Shown here: positions 16,829 through 23,825 of the stretch, one piece after another
How the letters are laid out: each line of letters opens with the position of its first letter
Position numbering within the stretch: the first letter of the stretch is position 1
Assembly: GCA_910577165.1 (NCBI GenBank)
Contig: CAJTLX010000046.1
Span: 1 to 27,881, forward strand
Length of the DNA stretch: 27,881 bases
Reading direction: 5' to 3'
Source of the DNA: an uncultured Lachnospiraceae bacterium
Lineage (GTDB): Bacteria; Bacillota; Clostridia; Lachnospirales; Lachnospiraceae
The notes under the pieces: generated by a model
Seen by the model: only the letters and a program-made list of their open reading frames with translations
What the model was told of the DNA's origin: nothing
The model's database searches: none
Program-made: the position numbers and the translations under genes

Positions 16829-17197
16829 ATGAAGAATTATACGATTACGGTGAATGGCAATGTCTATGATGTAACGGTTGAGGAAGCTGCGGAGGGTGCA
16901 GTTGCAGCGGCACCTAGGGCAGCAGCACCTAAGGCTGCACCAAAGGCAGCTCCGGCTCCAAAAGCGGCAGCGGGTGCTGCGGGCAGCGTGAAAGTGACCG
17001 CTCCAATGCCGGGCAAGATTCTTGCGATTAAGGCAGAGGCAGGAAAGGCAGTAAAGAAGGGCGAGGCAATCCTCGTACTTGAGGCGATGAAGATGGAAAA
17101 TGAGATCGTTGCCCCACAGGATGGCACGGTTGCAAGCATCAATACTTCCGTGGGCGCGAGCGTGGAAGCTGGAGAGGTTTTGGCAACCCTGAACTAA
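16829..17197 (+). CDS. Biotin carboxyl carrier protein of the decarboxylase
   Basis: 122 residues from ATG 16829, placed by GGAGG about 7 bases upstream; an in-frame ATG at 16796 has no site. A short N-terminal domain (1-22), an Ala/Pro/Lys tether (23-52) and a biotinyl domain (53-122) with the biotin attachment site EAMKME, Lys88. It carries CO2 from the carboxyltransferase(s) to the Na+-pump beta subunit. This is the counterpart of the 1.3S subunit of propionibacterial transcarboxylase and of MmdC/GcdC. It sits between gamma and beta subunit genes. Confidence 0.93.
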   Translation: MKNYTITVNGNVYDVTVEEAAEGAVAAAPRAAAPKAAPKAAPAPKAAAGAAGSVKVTAPMPGKILAIKAEAGKAVKKGEAILVLEAMKMENEIVAPQDGTVASINTSVGASVEAGEVLATLN

Positions 17198-17223
17198 GAT
17201 AATATTTTCGTGGAGGTAACGAA

Positions 17224-18381
17224 ATGGATTATGTAATTGAAACACTGGAAAACCTCGCCGGTCAGACCGCCTTTGCCTCACTTTCCTGGGGCAATGTGCT
17301 GATGATTTTTGTGGCGTTGTTTTTCCTGTACCTGGCAATCAGAAAGGGGTATGAACCTCTATTGTTGGTTCCGATCTCCTTTGGTATGCTCCTAGTCAAT
17401 ATGTATCCTGATATTATGGCAAAGCCCTATGTGGATGCGATGGGTATTGAGCATGCGGGCGGGCTGCTTCACTATTTCTATCTGTTAGATGAGTGGAGTA
17501 TCTTGCCGTCCCTGATCTTTATGGGTGTCGGAGCGATGACGGACTTTGGTCCGTTGATTGCAAACCCATTGAGCTTTTTGCTCGGTGCCGCTGCGCAGAT
17601 TGGTATTTTTGGTGCTTACCTGATGGCAATTTTGATGGGATTTCCGGACAAGGCAGCTGCCGCAATCTCGATTATCGGCGGCGCGGATGGACCAACTTCT
17701 ATCTTCCTTGCCGGAAAACTTGGACAGACCGAGTACATGGGACCTATCGCCGTGGCGGCATATTCCTATATGTCACTTGTGCCGATTATCCAGCCGCCAA
17801 TTATGAAGCTTTTGACGACGGAGGAGGAGCGCAAGATCAAGATGGAACAGCTTCGCCCGGTATCAAAACTTGAGAGAATCTTGTTCCCGATTATCGTGAC
17901 AGTTGTCGTTGTCCTGATTCTTCCGTCCACAGCTCCGCTTGTCGGTATGCTGATGCTCGGAAATCTCTTCCGTGAGAGCGGCGTGGTAAAACAGCTGACC
18001 GAGACAGCATCCAATGCGTTAATGTACATCGTTGTAATTTTGCTTGGTACTTCCGTTGGTGCGACAACAAGTGCGGAGGCATTCTTAAAATGGGATACCC
18101 TCAAGATCGTGGCACTCGGCTTGATCGCATTTGCACTTGGCACTGCCGCCGGCGTAATATTCGGAAAACTTATGTCCAAGGCGACTCATGGAAAGGTAAA
18201 TCCGCTGATTGGTTCCGCCGGAGTATCAGCTGTACCAATGGCAGCGCGCGTATCACAAAAAGTGGGCGCGGAAGCGGATCCGACAAATTTCCTTCTCATG
18301 CACGCAATGGGACCAAATGTTGCCGGTGTTATCGGAACAGCGGTTGCTGCCGGGGTATTTATGGCAATCTTCGGAGTATAA
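17224..18381 (+). CDS. oadB: Na+-translocating decarboxylase beta subunit
   Basis: 385 residues with about ten hydrophobic segments. The signature GGADGPTSIF (152-161) holds Asp155, matching the essential Asp of the Klebsiella OadB channel. SAVPMAARVSQ and MHAMGPNVAGVIGTA near the C-terminus hold the conserved Ser and Asn of the second Na+ site. The subunit decarboxylates carboxybiotin and exports Na+ across the membrane. The ribosome site GTGGAGG is 6 bases before the ATG; the gap to the biotin carrier is 26 bases. OadB, MmdB and GcdB are not separable by sequence alone, so the symbol marks the family. Confidence 0.92.
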   Translation: MDYVIETLENLAGQTAFASLSWGNVLMIFVALFFLYLAIRKGYEPLLLVPISFGMLLVNMYPDIMAKPYVDAMGIEHAGGLLHYFYLLDEWSILPSLIFMGVGAMTDFGPLIANPLSFLLGAAAQIGIFGAYLMAILMGFPDKAAAAISIIGGADGPTSIFLAGKLGQTEYMGPIAVAAYSYMSLVPIIQPPIMKLLTTEEERKIKMEQLRPVSKLERILFPIIVTVVVVLILPSTAPLVGMLMLGNLFRESGVVKQLTETASNALMYIVVILLGTSVGATTSAEAFLKWDTLKIVALGLIAFALGTAAGVIFGKLMSKATHGKVNPLIGSAGVSAVPMAARVSQKVGAEADPTNFLLMHAMGPNVAGVIGTAVAAGVFMAIFGV

Positions 18382-18393
18382 ATTTTTTAAACA

Positions 18394-18482
18394 GCAAGTG
18401 CCTGTACAGTACCCGGAGGGATTTATGGGAGCGAAGCGAACAAAAATCCCTCCTAAGTAGTGGGTACTGGAAAGGCACTTGC
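18394..18482 (+). repeat. Large three-part hairpin between pump beta and carboxyltransferase genes
   Basis: Stems: GCAAGTGCC (18394-18402) with GGCACTTGC (18474-18482); CAGTACCC (18407-18414) with GGGTACTG (18462-18469); GGAGGGATTT (18415-18424) with AAATCCCTCC (18444-18453). That is 27 base pairs around a 19-base loop holding GCGAAGCGAA. No T run follows. It ends 25 bases before the start codon at 18508, outside the ribosome site (AGGAGG). Confidence 0.85.
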
Positions 18483-18507
18483 GGAACTCAAAATAGGAGG
18501 CATTAAA

Positions 18508-19920
18508 ATGGCTGAACAGGTGAAAAAACCTTTAAAGATTACAGAGACTGTTTTGCGTGACGCTCACCAGTCTCTGATTGCAACAAGAATGTCCACCGAG
18601 CAGATGCTGCCAATTGTTGATAAAATGGACAAGGTGGGATATCATGCGGTAGAGTGCTGGGGTGGTGCAACATTTGACGCATCCTTGCGCTTCTTAAAAG
18701 AAGATCCATGGGAAAGACTGCGCAAGCTGCGCGACGGTTTTAAAAACACAAAACTGCAAATGCTGTTTCGCGGTCAGAATATTCTTGGTTACAACCATTA
18801 CGCTGATGATGTAGTGGAATACTTTGTGCAGAAATCGATTGCAAACGGTATTGATATTATCCGTATTTTTGACTGCTTTAACGATCTGCGCAATTTGCAG
18901 ACCGCAGTAAAAGCGGCAAACAAGGAGAAAGGTCATGTTCAGATCGCGCTCTCCTATACCCTGGGCGATGCTTATACACTTGAGTACTGGACGGGCATGG
19001 CAAAGAAAATTGAGGAGATGGGCGCGGATTCCCTATGTATCAAAGATATGGCGGGTCTTTTAGTACCGTATGAAGCAACAAAATTAGTAAAGGCATTGAA
19101 AGCAGGTACGAAACTTCCGATTGAGATGCATACACACTATACTTCCGGTGTTGCTTCTATGACTTACTTAAAGTCCGTGGAAGCAGGCGCGGATATTATT
19201 GATACGGCAATGTCCCCATTTGCGATGGGTACCAGCCAGCCAGCAACAGAGGTTATGGTAGAAACTTTCCGCGGCACAGAGTACGATACCGGACTTGACC
19301 AGAATCTCTTAGCGGAGATTGCAGACTATTTCCGTCCAATGCAGGAGGAGGCATTAAAGACCGGACTCTTAAATCCGAAGGTAATGGGAGTAAATATCAA
19401 AACATTGTTGTATCAAGTTCCGGGTGGTATGCTTTCAAACCTTGTATCGCAGCTTAAAGAGGCACACGCGGAGGATAAATATTATCAGGTGTTGGAGGAA
19501 ATTCCAAGAGTGCGCAAGGACTTTGGCGAGCCGCCGCTTGTTACTCCGTCTTCACAGATTGTCGGCACACAGGCAGTACTCAATGTATTGCAGGGAGAAC
19601 GCTACAAGATGGTGACAAAAGAGTCAAAGAAGGTGCTTTCCGGCGAGTTTGGCGAGACCGTAAAACCATTCAACAAGGAAATACAGAAAAAATGTATTGG
19701 AAATACGAAGCCTATCACTTGTCGCCCTGCGGATCTGATCAAGCCGCAGCTTGCTGAGTATGAGAAGGAGATTGCACAGTGGAAGCAGCAGGACGAGGAT
19801 GTTTTATCCTACGCACTGTTCCCTCAGGTAGCGACGGAGTTCTTTAAATATCGTCAGGCACAGCAGGAAAAAGTGGATGTAACTTCCGCAGATACAACAA
19901 ACAAAGCATATCCTGTATAA
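18508..19920 (+). CDS. oadA: Pyruvate/oxaloacetate carboxyltransferase subunit
   Basis: 470 residues from ATG 18508 (AGGAGG 8 bases before); an in-frame GTG at 18460 lies inside the hairpin and is rejected. A TIM-barrel carboxyltransferase: ETVLRDAHQSLIATRM with metal ligand Asp18, IKDMAGL with the metal-bridging lysine, and EMHTHYTSG with the His-X-His metal pair, followed by the PYC/OADA helical domain. It lacks a biotin domain, so it must use the separate carrier encoded upstream, like the 5S subunit of transcarboxylase. Reaction: oxaloacetate + biotin to pyruvate + carboxybiotin, or the reverse. Confidence 0.92.
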   Translation: MAEQVKKPLKITETVLRDAHQSLIATRMSTEQMLPIVDKMDKVGYHAVECWGGATFDASLRFLKEDPWERLRKLRDGFKNTKLQMLFRGQNILGYNHYADDVVEYFVQKSIANGIDIIRIFDCFNDLRNLQTAVKAANKEKGHVQIALSYTLGDAYTLEYWTGMAKKIEEMGADSLCIKDMAGLLVPYEATKLVKALKAGTKLPIEMHTHYTSGVASMTYLKSVEAGADIIDTAMSPFAMGTSQPATEVMVETFRGTEYDTGLDQNLLAEIADYFRPMQEEALKTGLLNPKVMGVNIKTLLYQVPGGMLSNLVSQLKEAHAEDKYYQVLEEIPRVRKDFGEPPLVTPSSQIVGTQAVLNVLQGERYKMVTKESKKVLSGEFGETVKPFNKEIQKKCIGNTKPITCRPADLIKPQLAEYEKEIAQWKQQDEDVLSYALFPQVATEFFKYRQAQQEKVDVTSADTTNKAYPV

Positions 19921-19997
19921 AAATTTAGAGGTAAAATAATTACTTTGGCTATTTAATTAAATTACTGCATTTTTAGAGTTAAAGCAATAGTAATAAA

Positions 19998-20061
19998 GAT
20001 AGAAGGGGGATTGCAAAAGGAATTTCGGCTTCGAAATCATCGCTTGCAGTCCCTCTTTATC
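19998..20061 (+). repeat. Long imperfect hairpin after the carboxyltransferase operon
   Basis: GATA (19998-20001) pairs with TATC (20058-20061). GGGATTGCAA pairs with TTGCAGTCCC with one G-U, and an inner ATTTCG-GCTT-CGAAAT hairpin caps it. No T run follows, so processing or 3'-end protection is as likely as termination. The remainder of 19921-20194 shows no gene and no clear promoter. Confidence 0.6.
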
Positions 20062-20194
20062 GGGGCTTGACAGGATACCCCATTTTTAAGCCAGGCAAAA
20101 TTGGAAGATAAGTATTATTTTTTGCGTACAGATTTATATACTCTCACAGGAAAATTTAGATTAATATTTAGATTTGCAAAAAGCAGGAGGAAGA

Positions 20195-20914
20195 ATGGAA
20201 TCGATAAAGCCCTACAAAAAATCAGCGGATTATTCGTACACCCTTGGCGCATTCCCAACTATCGAGCTGATCCAGAGCAAGAGTGAGAAGGTAAGGGAAG
20301 TTTTGGTACATTCCACATTTACCGATACAAAAAATTTAGAAGAACTCTGCCATAAAAATCAGATTCCCCTGCACATAGCGGACAAACAGATCGCGCGTTT
20401 AAGTGATAAGGAAAACGTTTTCGTTATCGGAATATTTGAGAAGTACGAGCAGAAACTTGACGGTCAAAACTCCCAGATTGTTTTGGTCAATCCATCGAAT
20501 ATGGGAAATCTTGGAACAATCTTGCGCACAGCGGTCGGCTTTGGGATCTATGATATTGCATTGATCAGTCCGGCAGCCGATGTATTTCATCCCAAGGTAG
20601 TGCGATCTTCGATGGGGGCATTGTTTCGGCTGCGGCATCAGTATTTTGAAAGTTTTGCAGAGTACCGCGCACAGAATACAAACCAGGAAATTTTCACATT
20701 TATGTTAAATGGAAAGAGAACACTTACTGTTGCAGACTGTCCCAAACCAAAACTTTTTTCCCTTGTATTTGGAAATGAGGCAACGGGCTTGGATGACTCC
20801 TATCTTGAGGCGGGGACAAGTGTTATTATTCCGCAGTCCCCGGATGTGGACTCGCTAAACCTAACGATCGCCGTCGGAGTGGGAACTTATCTATTTACAC
20901 AGGGAAATCGATAA
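20195..20914 (+). CDS. SpoU/TrmH-family RNA 2'-O-methyltransferase
   Basis: 239 residues from ATG 20195, behind AGGAGG (20184-20189); an in-frame ATG at 20174 has no site. The three knotted-methylase motifs are present: motif 1 NPSNMGNLGTILRTA, motif 2 FGNEATGLDDS and motif 3 IPQSPDVDSLNLTIAVG. They bind S-adenosylmethionine and form the trefoil knot. The N-terminal 90 residues are a small substrate-binding domain. The family 2'-O-methylates rRNA or tRNA; the target cannot be told. It stands alone before a tRNA-Glu pair. Confidence 0.9.
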   Translation: MESIKPYKKSADYSYTLGAFPTIELIQSKSEKVREVLVHSTFTDTKNLEELCHKNQIPLHIADKQIARLSDKENVFVIGIFEKYEQKLDGQNSQIVLVNPSNMGNLGTILRTAVGFGIYDIALISPAADVFHPKVVRSSMGALFRLRHQYFESFAEYRAQNTNQEIFTFMLNGKRTLTVADCPKPKLFSLVFGNEATGLDDSYLEAGTSVIIPQSPDVDSLNLTIAVGVGTYLFTQGNR

Positions 20915-20975
20915 ATATATTTTTGCATTAAGAAGTACCAATTATTAAAAAAATTAAGAAAATTAAAAAAAACAC

Positions 20976-21004
20976 TTGCATTTTCCAAAAAACTATGATA
21001 TTAT
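20976..21004 (+). promoter_or_regulatory. Promoter of the tRNA-Glu pair
   Basis: TTGCAT (20976-20981), 17-base spacer, TATTAT (20999-21004), which overlaps a TATAAT at 21002-21007. The first tRNA starts at 21018. Confidence 0.6.
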
Positions 21005-21017
21005 AATCAAGCAATGA

Positions 21018-21089
21018 GGCCAGTTGGTCAAGCGGCTAAGACATCGCCCTCTCACGGCGAAAACAGGGGTTCGATTCCCCTACTGGCTG
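21018..21089 (+). tRNA. tRNA-Glu (CTC), copy 1
   Basis: 72 bases. Acceptor stem GGCCAGT / ACTGGCT (first pair G-U), anticodon stem TCGCC / GGCGA with loop CTCTCAC, giving anticodon CTC. T-arm AGGGG-TTCGATT-CCCCT. CCA is not encoded. A hairpin CTCAGG-TTTTTT-CCTGAG follows directly (21090-21107). Confidence 0.95.
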
Positions 21090-21131
21090 CTCAGGTTTTT
21101 TCCTGAGATAAAACAAAATAGAAAAAAGTAA

Positions 21132-21203
21132 GGCCAGTTGGTCAAGCGGCTAAGACGTCGCCCTCTCACGGCGAAAACAGGGGTTCGATTCCCCTACTGG
21201 CTG
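21132..21203 (+). tRNA. tRNA-Glu (CTC), copy 2
   Basis: Identical to copy 1 except for one base just before the anticodon stem (G instead of A at about tRNA position 26). Anticodon CTC. CCA is not encoded. Confidence 0.95.
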
Positions 21204-21220
21204 TTCTTACGAAATGTGAT

Positions 21221-21253
21221 CCGGTTCCGATAGATAGGGAATCGGTTTTTTTT
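21221..21253 (+). terminator. Terminator after the tRNA-Glu pair
   Basis: CCGGTTCC (21221-21228) pairs with GGAATCGG (21238-21245) with one G-U, followed by eight T residues. Confidence 0.85.
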
Positions 21254-21361
21254 ATGCGCAGGGGCACGAATGGAAGATAGTTGCTAATAAAAGTAGAAAA
21301 AAAGCAAAACAGAGAATGGAAATTGTTATAAAAGACTTATTGAAGTTTTCTAAAAATAGTA

Positions 21362-21390
21362 TGGACAAAAGAGAAAAATCTGATTATAAT
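21362..21390 (+). promoter_or_regulatory. Promoter of the tandem-HTH regulator
   Basis: TGGACA (21362-21367), 17-base spacer, TATAAT (21385-21390), 64 bases before the chosen start codon. Confidence 0.6.
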
Positions 21391-21454
21391 AAACATAAAA
21401 ATATAAAAAAGAACAATATTGATATTTGTAAAAGTGGCAGAGGAAGAGAAACTT

Positions 21455-23263
21455 ATGTTGGGAGTACTGTTAAAAGAAATCCGAAAATCCAAGACAATTT
21501 CGCAGGAAATATTGGTGGAAGGTATCTGCAGCAGAGAAACCCTGAAAAAATATGAATCTGGAAAATGTGATCTGGAAAAATTGCGGGCGGACGCGCTGAT
21601 GCAGCGTTTAGAGAAGACCGTGGATAAGTATTATGTCAAATTAGACAATGTAGAATATGCCCTTGCTCGCAGACGTGTACAGATTCAGGATGCCTTGCGC
21701 AGAAACAAACTTAGTGTAGCGGAGCGCGCGATCCTTGCATACAAGGAAATGCCGGGAACAAATGACGCGCTGCATCGCCAGTTTCTTGCTCTTGTACAAG
21801 CGGAATTGCTCAGAAAAAAGAGCGCGCCGCTTTCGCAGCAAAGGGAAGTGATTTTGGCGGGGATCGCGAAAACTCTTGCAGGGAGAGAACTTTCAATAAA
21901 TTTACTTAACGATCGTCTATTTCACCTATTAGAATTATTTCTGCTACAGCGGTACGCAATCTTACTTGAGGAGATGGGTGAGGTGGATGAAGCTGTCCGC
22001 TGGTATAAGGCACTTCTTGCGCGGTTTTCGCAGGAGCAAAGAGGGATGGCGGATAAACAGAAACTCTATCCATTGATTGCCTATCGGTTGGCTGGGTATT
22101 GGATGCGGGAGGGAAGCTACGATCAGGCATTACCAATAATAGAGAAGGCACTTGAACTTCTGCGATATTCAGAAATACAAAATACGCTGTATCTTATGCT
22201 GTGGGAATTGGAGATTACAGCGAAAGAAGAGATGGGAACTCCGGTTTTGGACGAGGAGAAAGAGTATTTTTATTGTCTGAAAAAATTTCTTAAAGAGGGG
22301 GAGAAGGGCGAAGATTTTTTCCCAACCTATGTTGAACCGCATTTATGTTCAATCAATGCAATATTGAAAGAACGCCGGATAATACAGGGGAAAACAAGGG
22401 AAGAACTGGTGGGAATGATATGCGATACGCGAACATTGGAGCGGCAGGAAAAGAATGAATCCAAACCGCAAAAAAAAGTATGGAAAGGCTTATTTTCTGC
22501 GTTGGGGCTTTCCAGTTTGAAATACGAGAGCAGTATTGTAACGCGCAGTTATAAAGATTTTCAGAAATTTGAAGCGATGGCTCGCGCTTATAATAAAGGG
22601 AATATGAAAGAAGCAATGATTTTTTATCAGGAATTAGTGGAAATATTAGATATGAACGAATCTACAAATCGTCAATTTGAAGAATACTGGGGTGCGGAAT
22701 TACGTTTTAGTTTAGGGAAAATTTCCAGAGAGGAACGAAACAGGCAATTTTGGGAAATGATGGGGTGGACATTATCACTGGAAAATAAAGAAAAGAACTT
22801 TTCATGTTGGCTGACCGAATATGAAAAAGAGGCATTGAGTTCCATTTCCTGGGATTGTGAGGGGGAGGAAATAGAGGAGATATTACCGCTGTTAAAAAGG
22901 CAGTTTCGCCGAAACTTTAATGTGGCAGAGCGGATTATGGAAAGAGGGTTTTATGAGAGAGTTCTCTATAGTATTGCCAGAGGATATTTAAGATCCGAAA
23001 ATCTGCGGCGTGCAGAACAGTACATAACCTTGGCAATGGAGCAGAGGAGATTTCAGGACTGGGGATTATCATGGGATCGGCTTTTCTTTTTGCGATTTCG
23101 AATTGAGGAAAAGAAATTTGGTTTATGGGAGAAAAAAATCCCACTAAAAAGTAATGTAGCTGCATTTCAGTGGGCAAAATTGGCGTGGATATCCGCAAAA
23201 GAAAATGGGGACACCTATATGTGTGATTTTATAGTTAAATATTTTAAAAGGCATTATTTATAA
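21455..23263 (+). CDS. Tandem HTH-TPR transcriptional regulator (RRNPP-like)
   Basis: 602 residues from ATG 21455 (GAGGAAGAG upstream). Residues 3-58 are an XRE-type helix-turn-helix (ISQEILVEGICSRETLKKYE). Residues 60-290 are helical with TPR-like pairs (YAILLEEMGEVDEAVRWYKALL, in part). Residues 299-350 repeat the HTH pattern (KTREELVGMICDTRTLERQE), again followed by TPR-like helices (ARAYNKGNMKEAMIFYQEL). The gene is therefore an internal duplication of an HTH-TPR unit. HTH-TPR regulators of the Rgg/PlcR/PrgX type bind short exported peptides that re-enter the cell. A small exported peptide gene lies just downstream on the other strand, and a large palindrome beyond it is a candidate target. 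Peptide control is inferred. Confidence 0.75.
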   Translation: MLGVLLKEIRKSKTISQEILVEGICSRETLKKYESGKCDLEKLRADALMQRLEKTVDKYYVKLDNVEYALARRRVQIQDALRRNKLSVAERAILAYKEMPGTNDALHRQFLALVQAELLRKKSAPLSQQREVILAGIAKTLAGRELSINLLNDRLFHLLELFLLQRYAILLEEMGEVDEAVRWYKALLARFSQEQRGMADKQKLYPLIAYRLAGYWMREGSYDQALPIIEKALELLRYSEIQNTLYLMLWELEITAKEEMGTPVLDEEKEYFYCLKKFLKEGEKGEDFFPTYVEPHLCSINAILKERRIIQGKTREELVGMICDTRTLERQEKNESKPQKKVWKGLFSALGLSSLKYESSIVTRSYKDFQKFEAMARAYNKGNMKEAMIFYQELVEILDMNESTNRQFEEYWGAELRFSLGKISREERNRQFWEMMGWTLSLENKEKNFSCWLTEYEKEALSSISWDCEGEEIEEILPLLKRQFRRNFNVAERIMERGFYERVLYSIARGYLRSENLRRAEQYITLAMEQRRFQDWGLSWDRLFFLRFRIEEKKFGLWEKKIPLKSNVAAFQWAKLAWISAKENGDTYMCDFIVKYFKRHYL

Positions 23264-23275
23264 TAAAAGAAATAT

Positions 23276-23452
23276 TTAAATGTATGGTTCAATTGGATTT
23301 TTCTGAGGCGGATCATCCTCGTCCAATGTCTGGCAAAAACCATCTCCCCAGGAGAATAGAGAAGTAAAATTCTGGAAAATTCCGCTAAAAATAGTGAAGG
23401 TTAAGATCAGACCTGCGACAGTTTTTTTGGCTGCTTTGTAAAGTCGATGCAT
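23276..23452 (-). CDS. Small exported peptide, putative pheromone precursor
   Basis: 58 residues on the minus strand, start 23452-23450, stop 23278-23276. A strong ribosome site (AGGAAAGGAG, 9 bases away) supports it. Residues 1-10 are basic (MHRLYKAAKK), 11-34 hydrophobic like a signal peptide, and 36-58 a polar tail with DEDDPPQ and C-terminal NPIEPYI. It ends 13 bases from the convergent stop of the HTH-TPR regulator, the arrangement common for RRNPP regulator and peptide pairs. A promoter with -10 TATACT (23531-23526 or 23536-23531) stands upstream, beside the palindrome at 23552-23619. I know no family for it; the signalling role is inference. Confidence 0.65.
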   Translation of the reverse strand: MHRLYKAAKKTVAGLILTFTIFSGIFQNFTSLFSWGDGFCQTLDEDDPPQKNPIEPYI

Positions 23453-23525
23453 AGTAAATTGCTCCTTTCCTAATTTGGATTGTAATTTTTATTTTGGCGA
23501 GGTATATCTCTCACTCGCTGGATAC

Positions 23526-23645
23526 AGTATAGTATAAGGTGGAAGGAATTTCCACGGCAAAAAGGACCCAAAGTAAGAAAATTTTAAAATTTTTTCGTTT
23601 TGGTTCCTTTTTGCCGTGGCGTATCTGAGAAAGATAAGATATAAT
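23526..23645. promoter_or_regulatory. Palindromic operator between divergent promoters
   Basis: Arms 23552-23572 and 23599-23619 are 21 bases long and match at 20 positions (core CCACGGCAAAAAGGA), separated by 26 A/T-rich bases. Leftward, TATACT (23531-23526) lies 20 bp from the arm; rightward, TATAAT (23640-23645) also lies 20 bp from its arm. The arms cover the -35 zone of both promoters, and good -35 boxes at 17-bp spacing are lacking. This is the geometry of an activator site serving two divergent transcripts: the peptide gene to the left and the exported-protein operon to the right. Confidence 0.6.
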
Positions 23646-23825
23646 GTAGCAAGAATACAGGGAAAGAATAAAAATGAAGGATGTTTTATATTTTTGAAAA
23701 TTTTTCCTGAATTTGGGGAATAATATTGATTCCTAGGGAGTGTTGCAAGTAATTTTTTCCTTTTTATATTTTAGTAGTGCATAATGCTAAGGTATGAAAG
23801 AAACAAAGTATGAAGGGAGTTTATT
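23646..23825 (+). other. Leader of the exported-protein operon
   Basis: No gene is supported. A further promoter-like pair, TTGCAA with TATATT 16 bases later (about 23744-23771), lies nearer to the start. A seven-codon frame (MKDVLYF, about 23673-23696) has only a weak ribosome site. Confidence 0.4.

Noticed and set aside
16793..17338. 181-codon open frame on the minus strand
   Set aside because: Antisense to the Ala-rich biotin carrier gene, whose codon bias creates open antisense frames.
21316..21555. 79-codon frame before and over the regulator start
   Set aside because: Overlaps the regulator in another frame, lacks a ribosome site, and the composition is Lys/Asn-rich background.
23552..23619. 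Palindrome read as a bidirectional terminator
   Set aside because: The T-rich part is in the loop, not after either arm, and the arms are placed symmetrically to -10 boxes.
23673..23696. Seven-codon frame MKDVLYF in the leader of the exported-protein operon
   Set aside because: Weak ribosome site, too short to judge, and no pattern of a known leader peptide.
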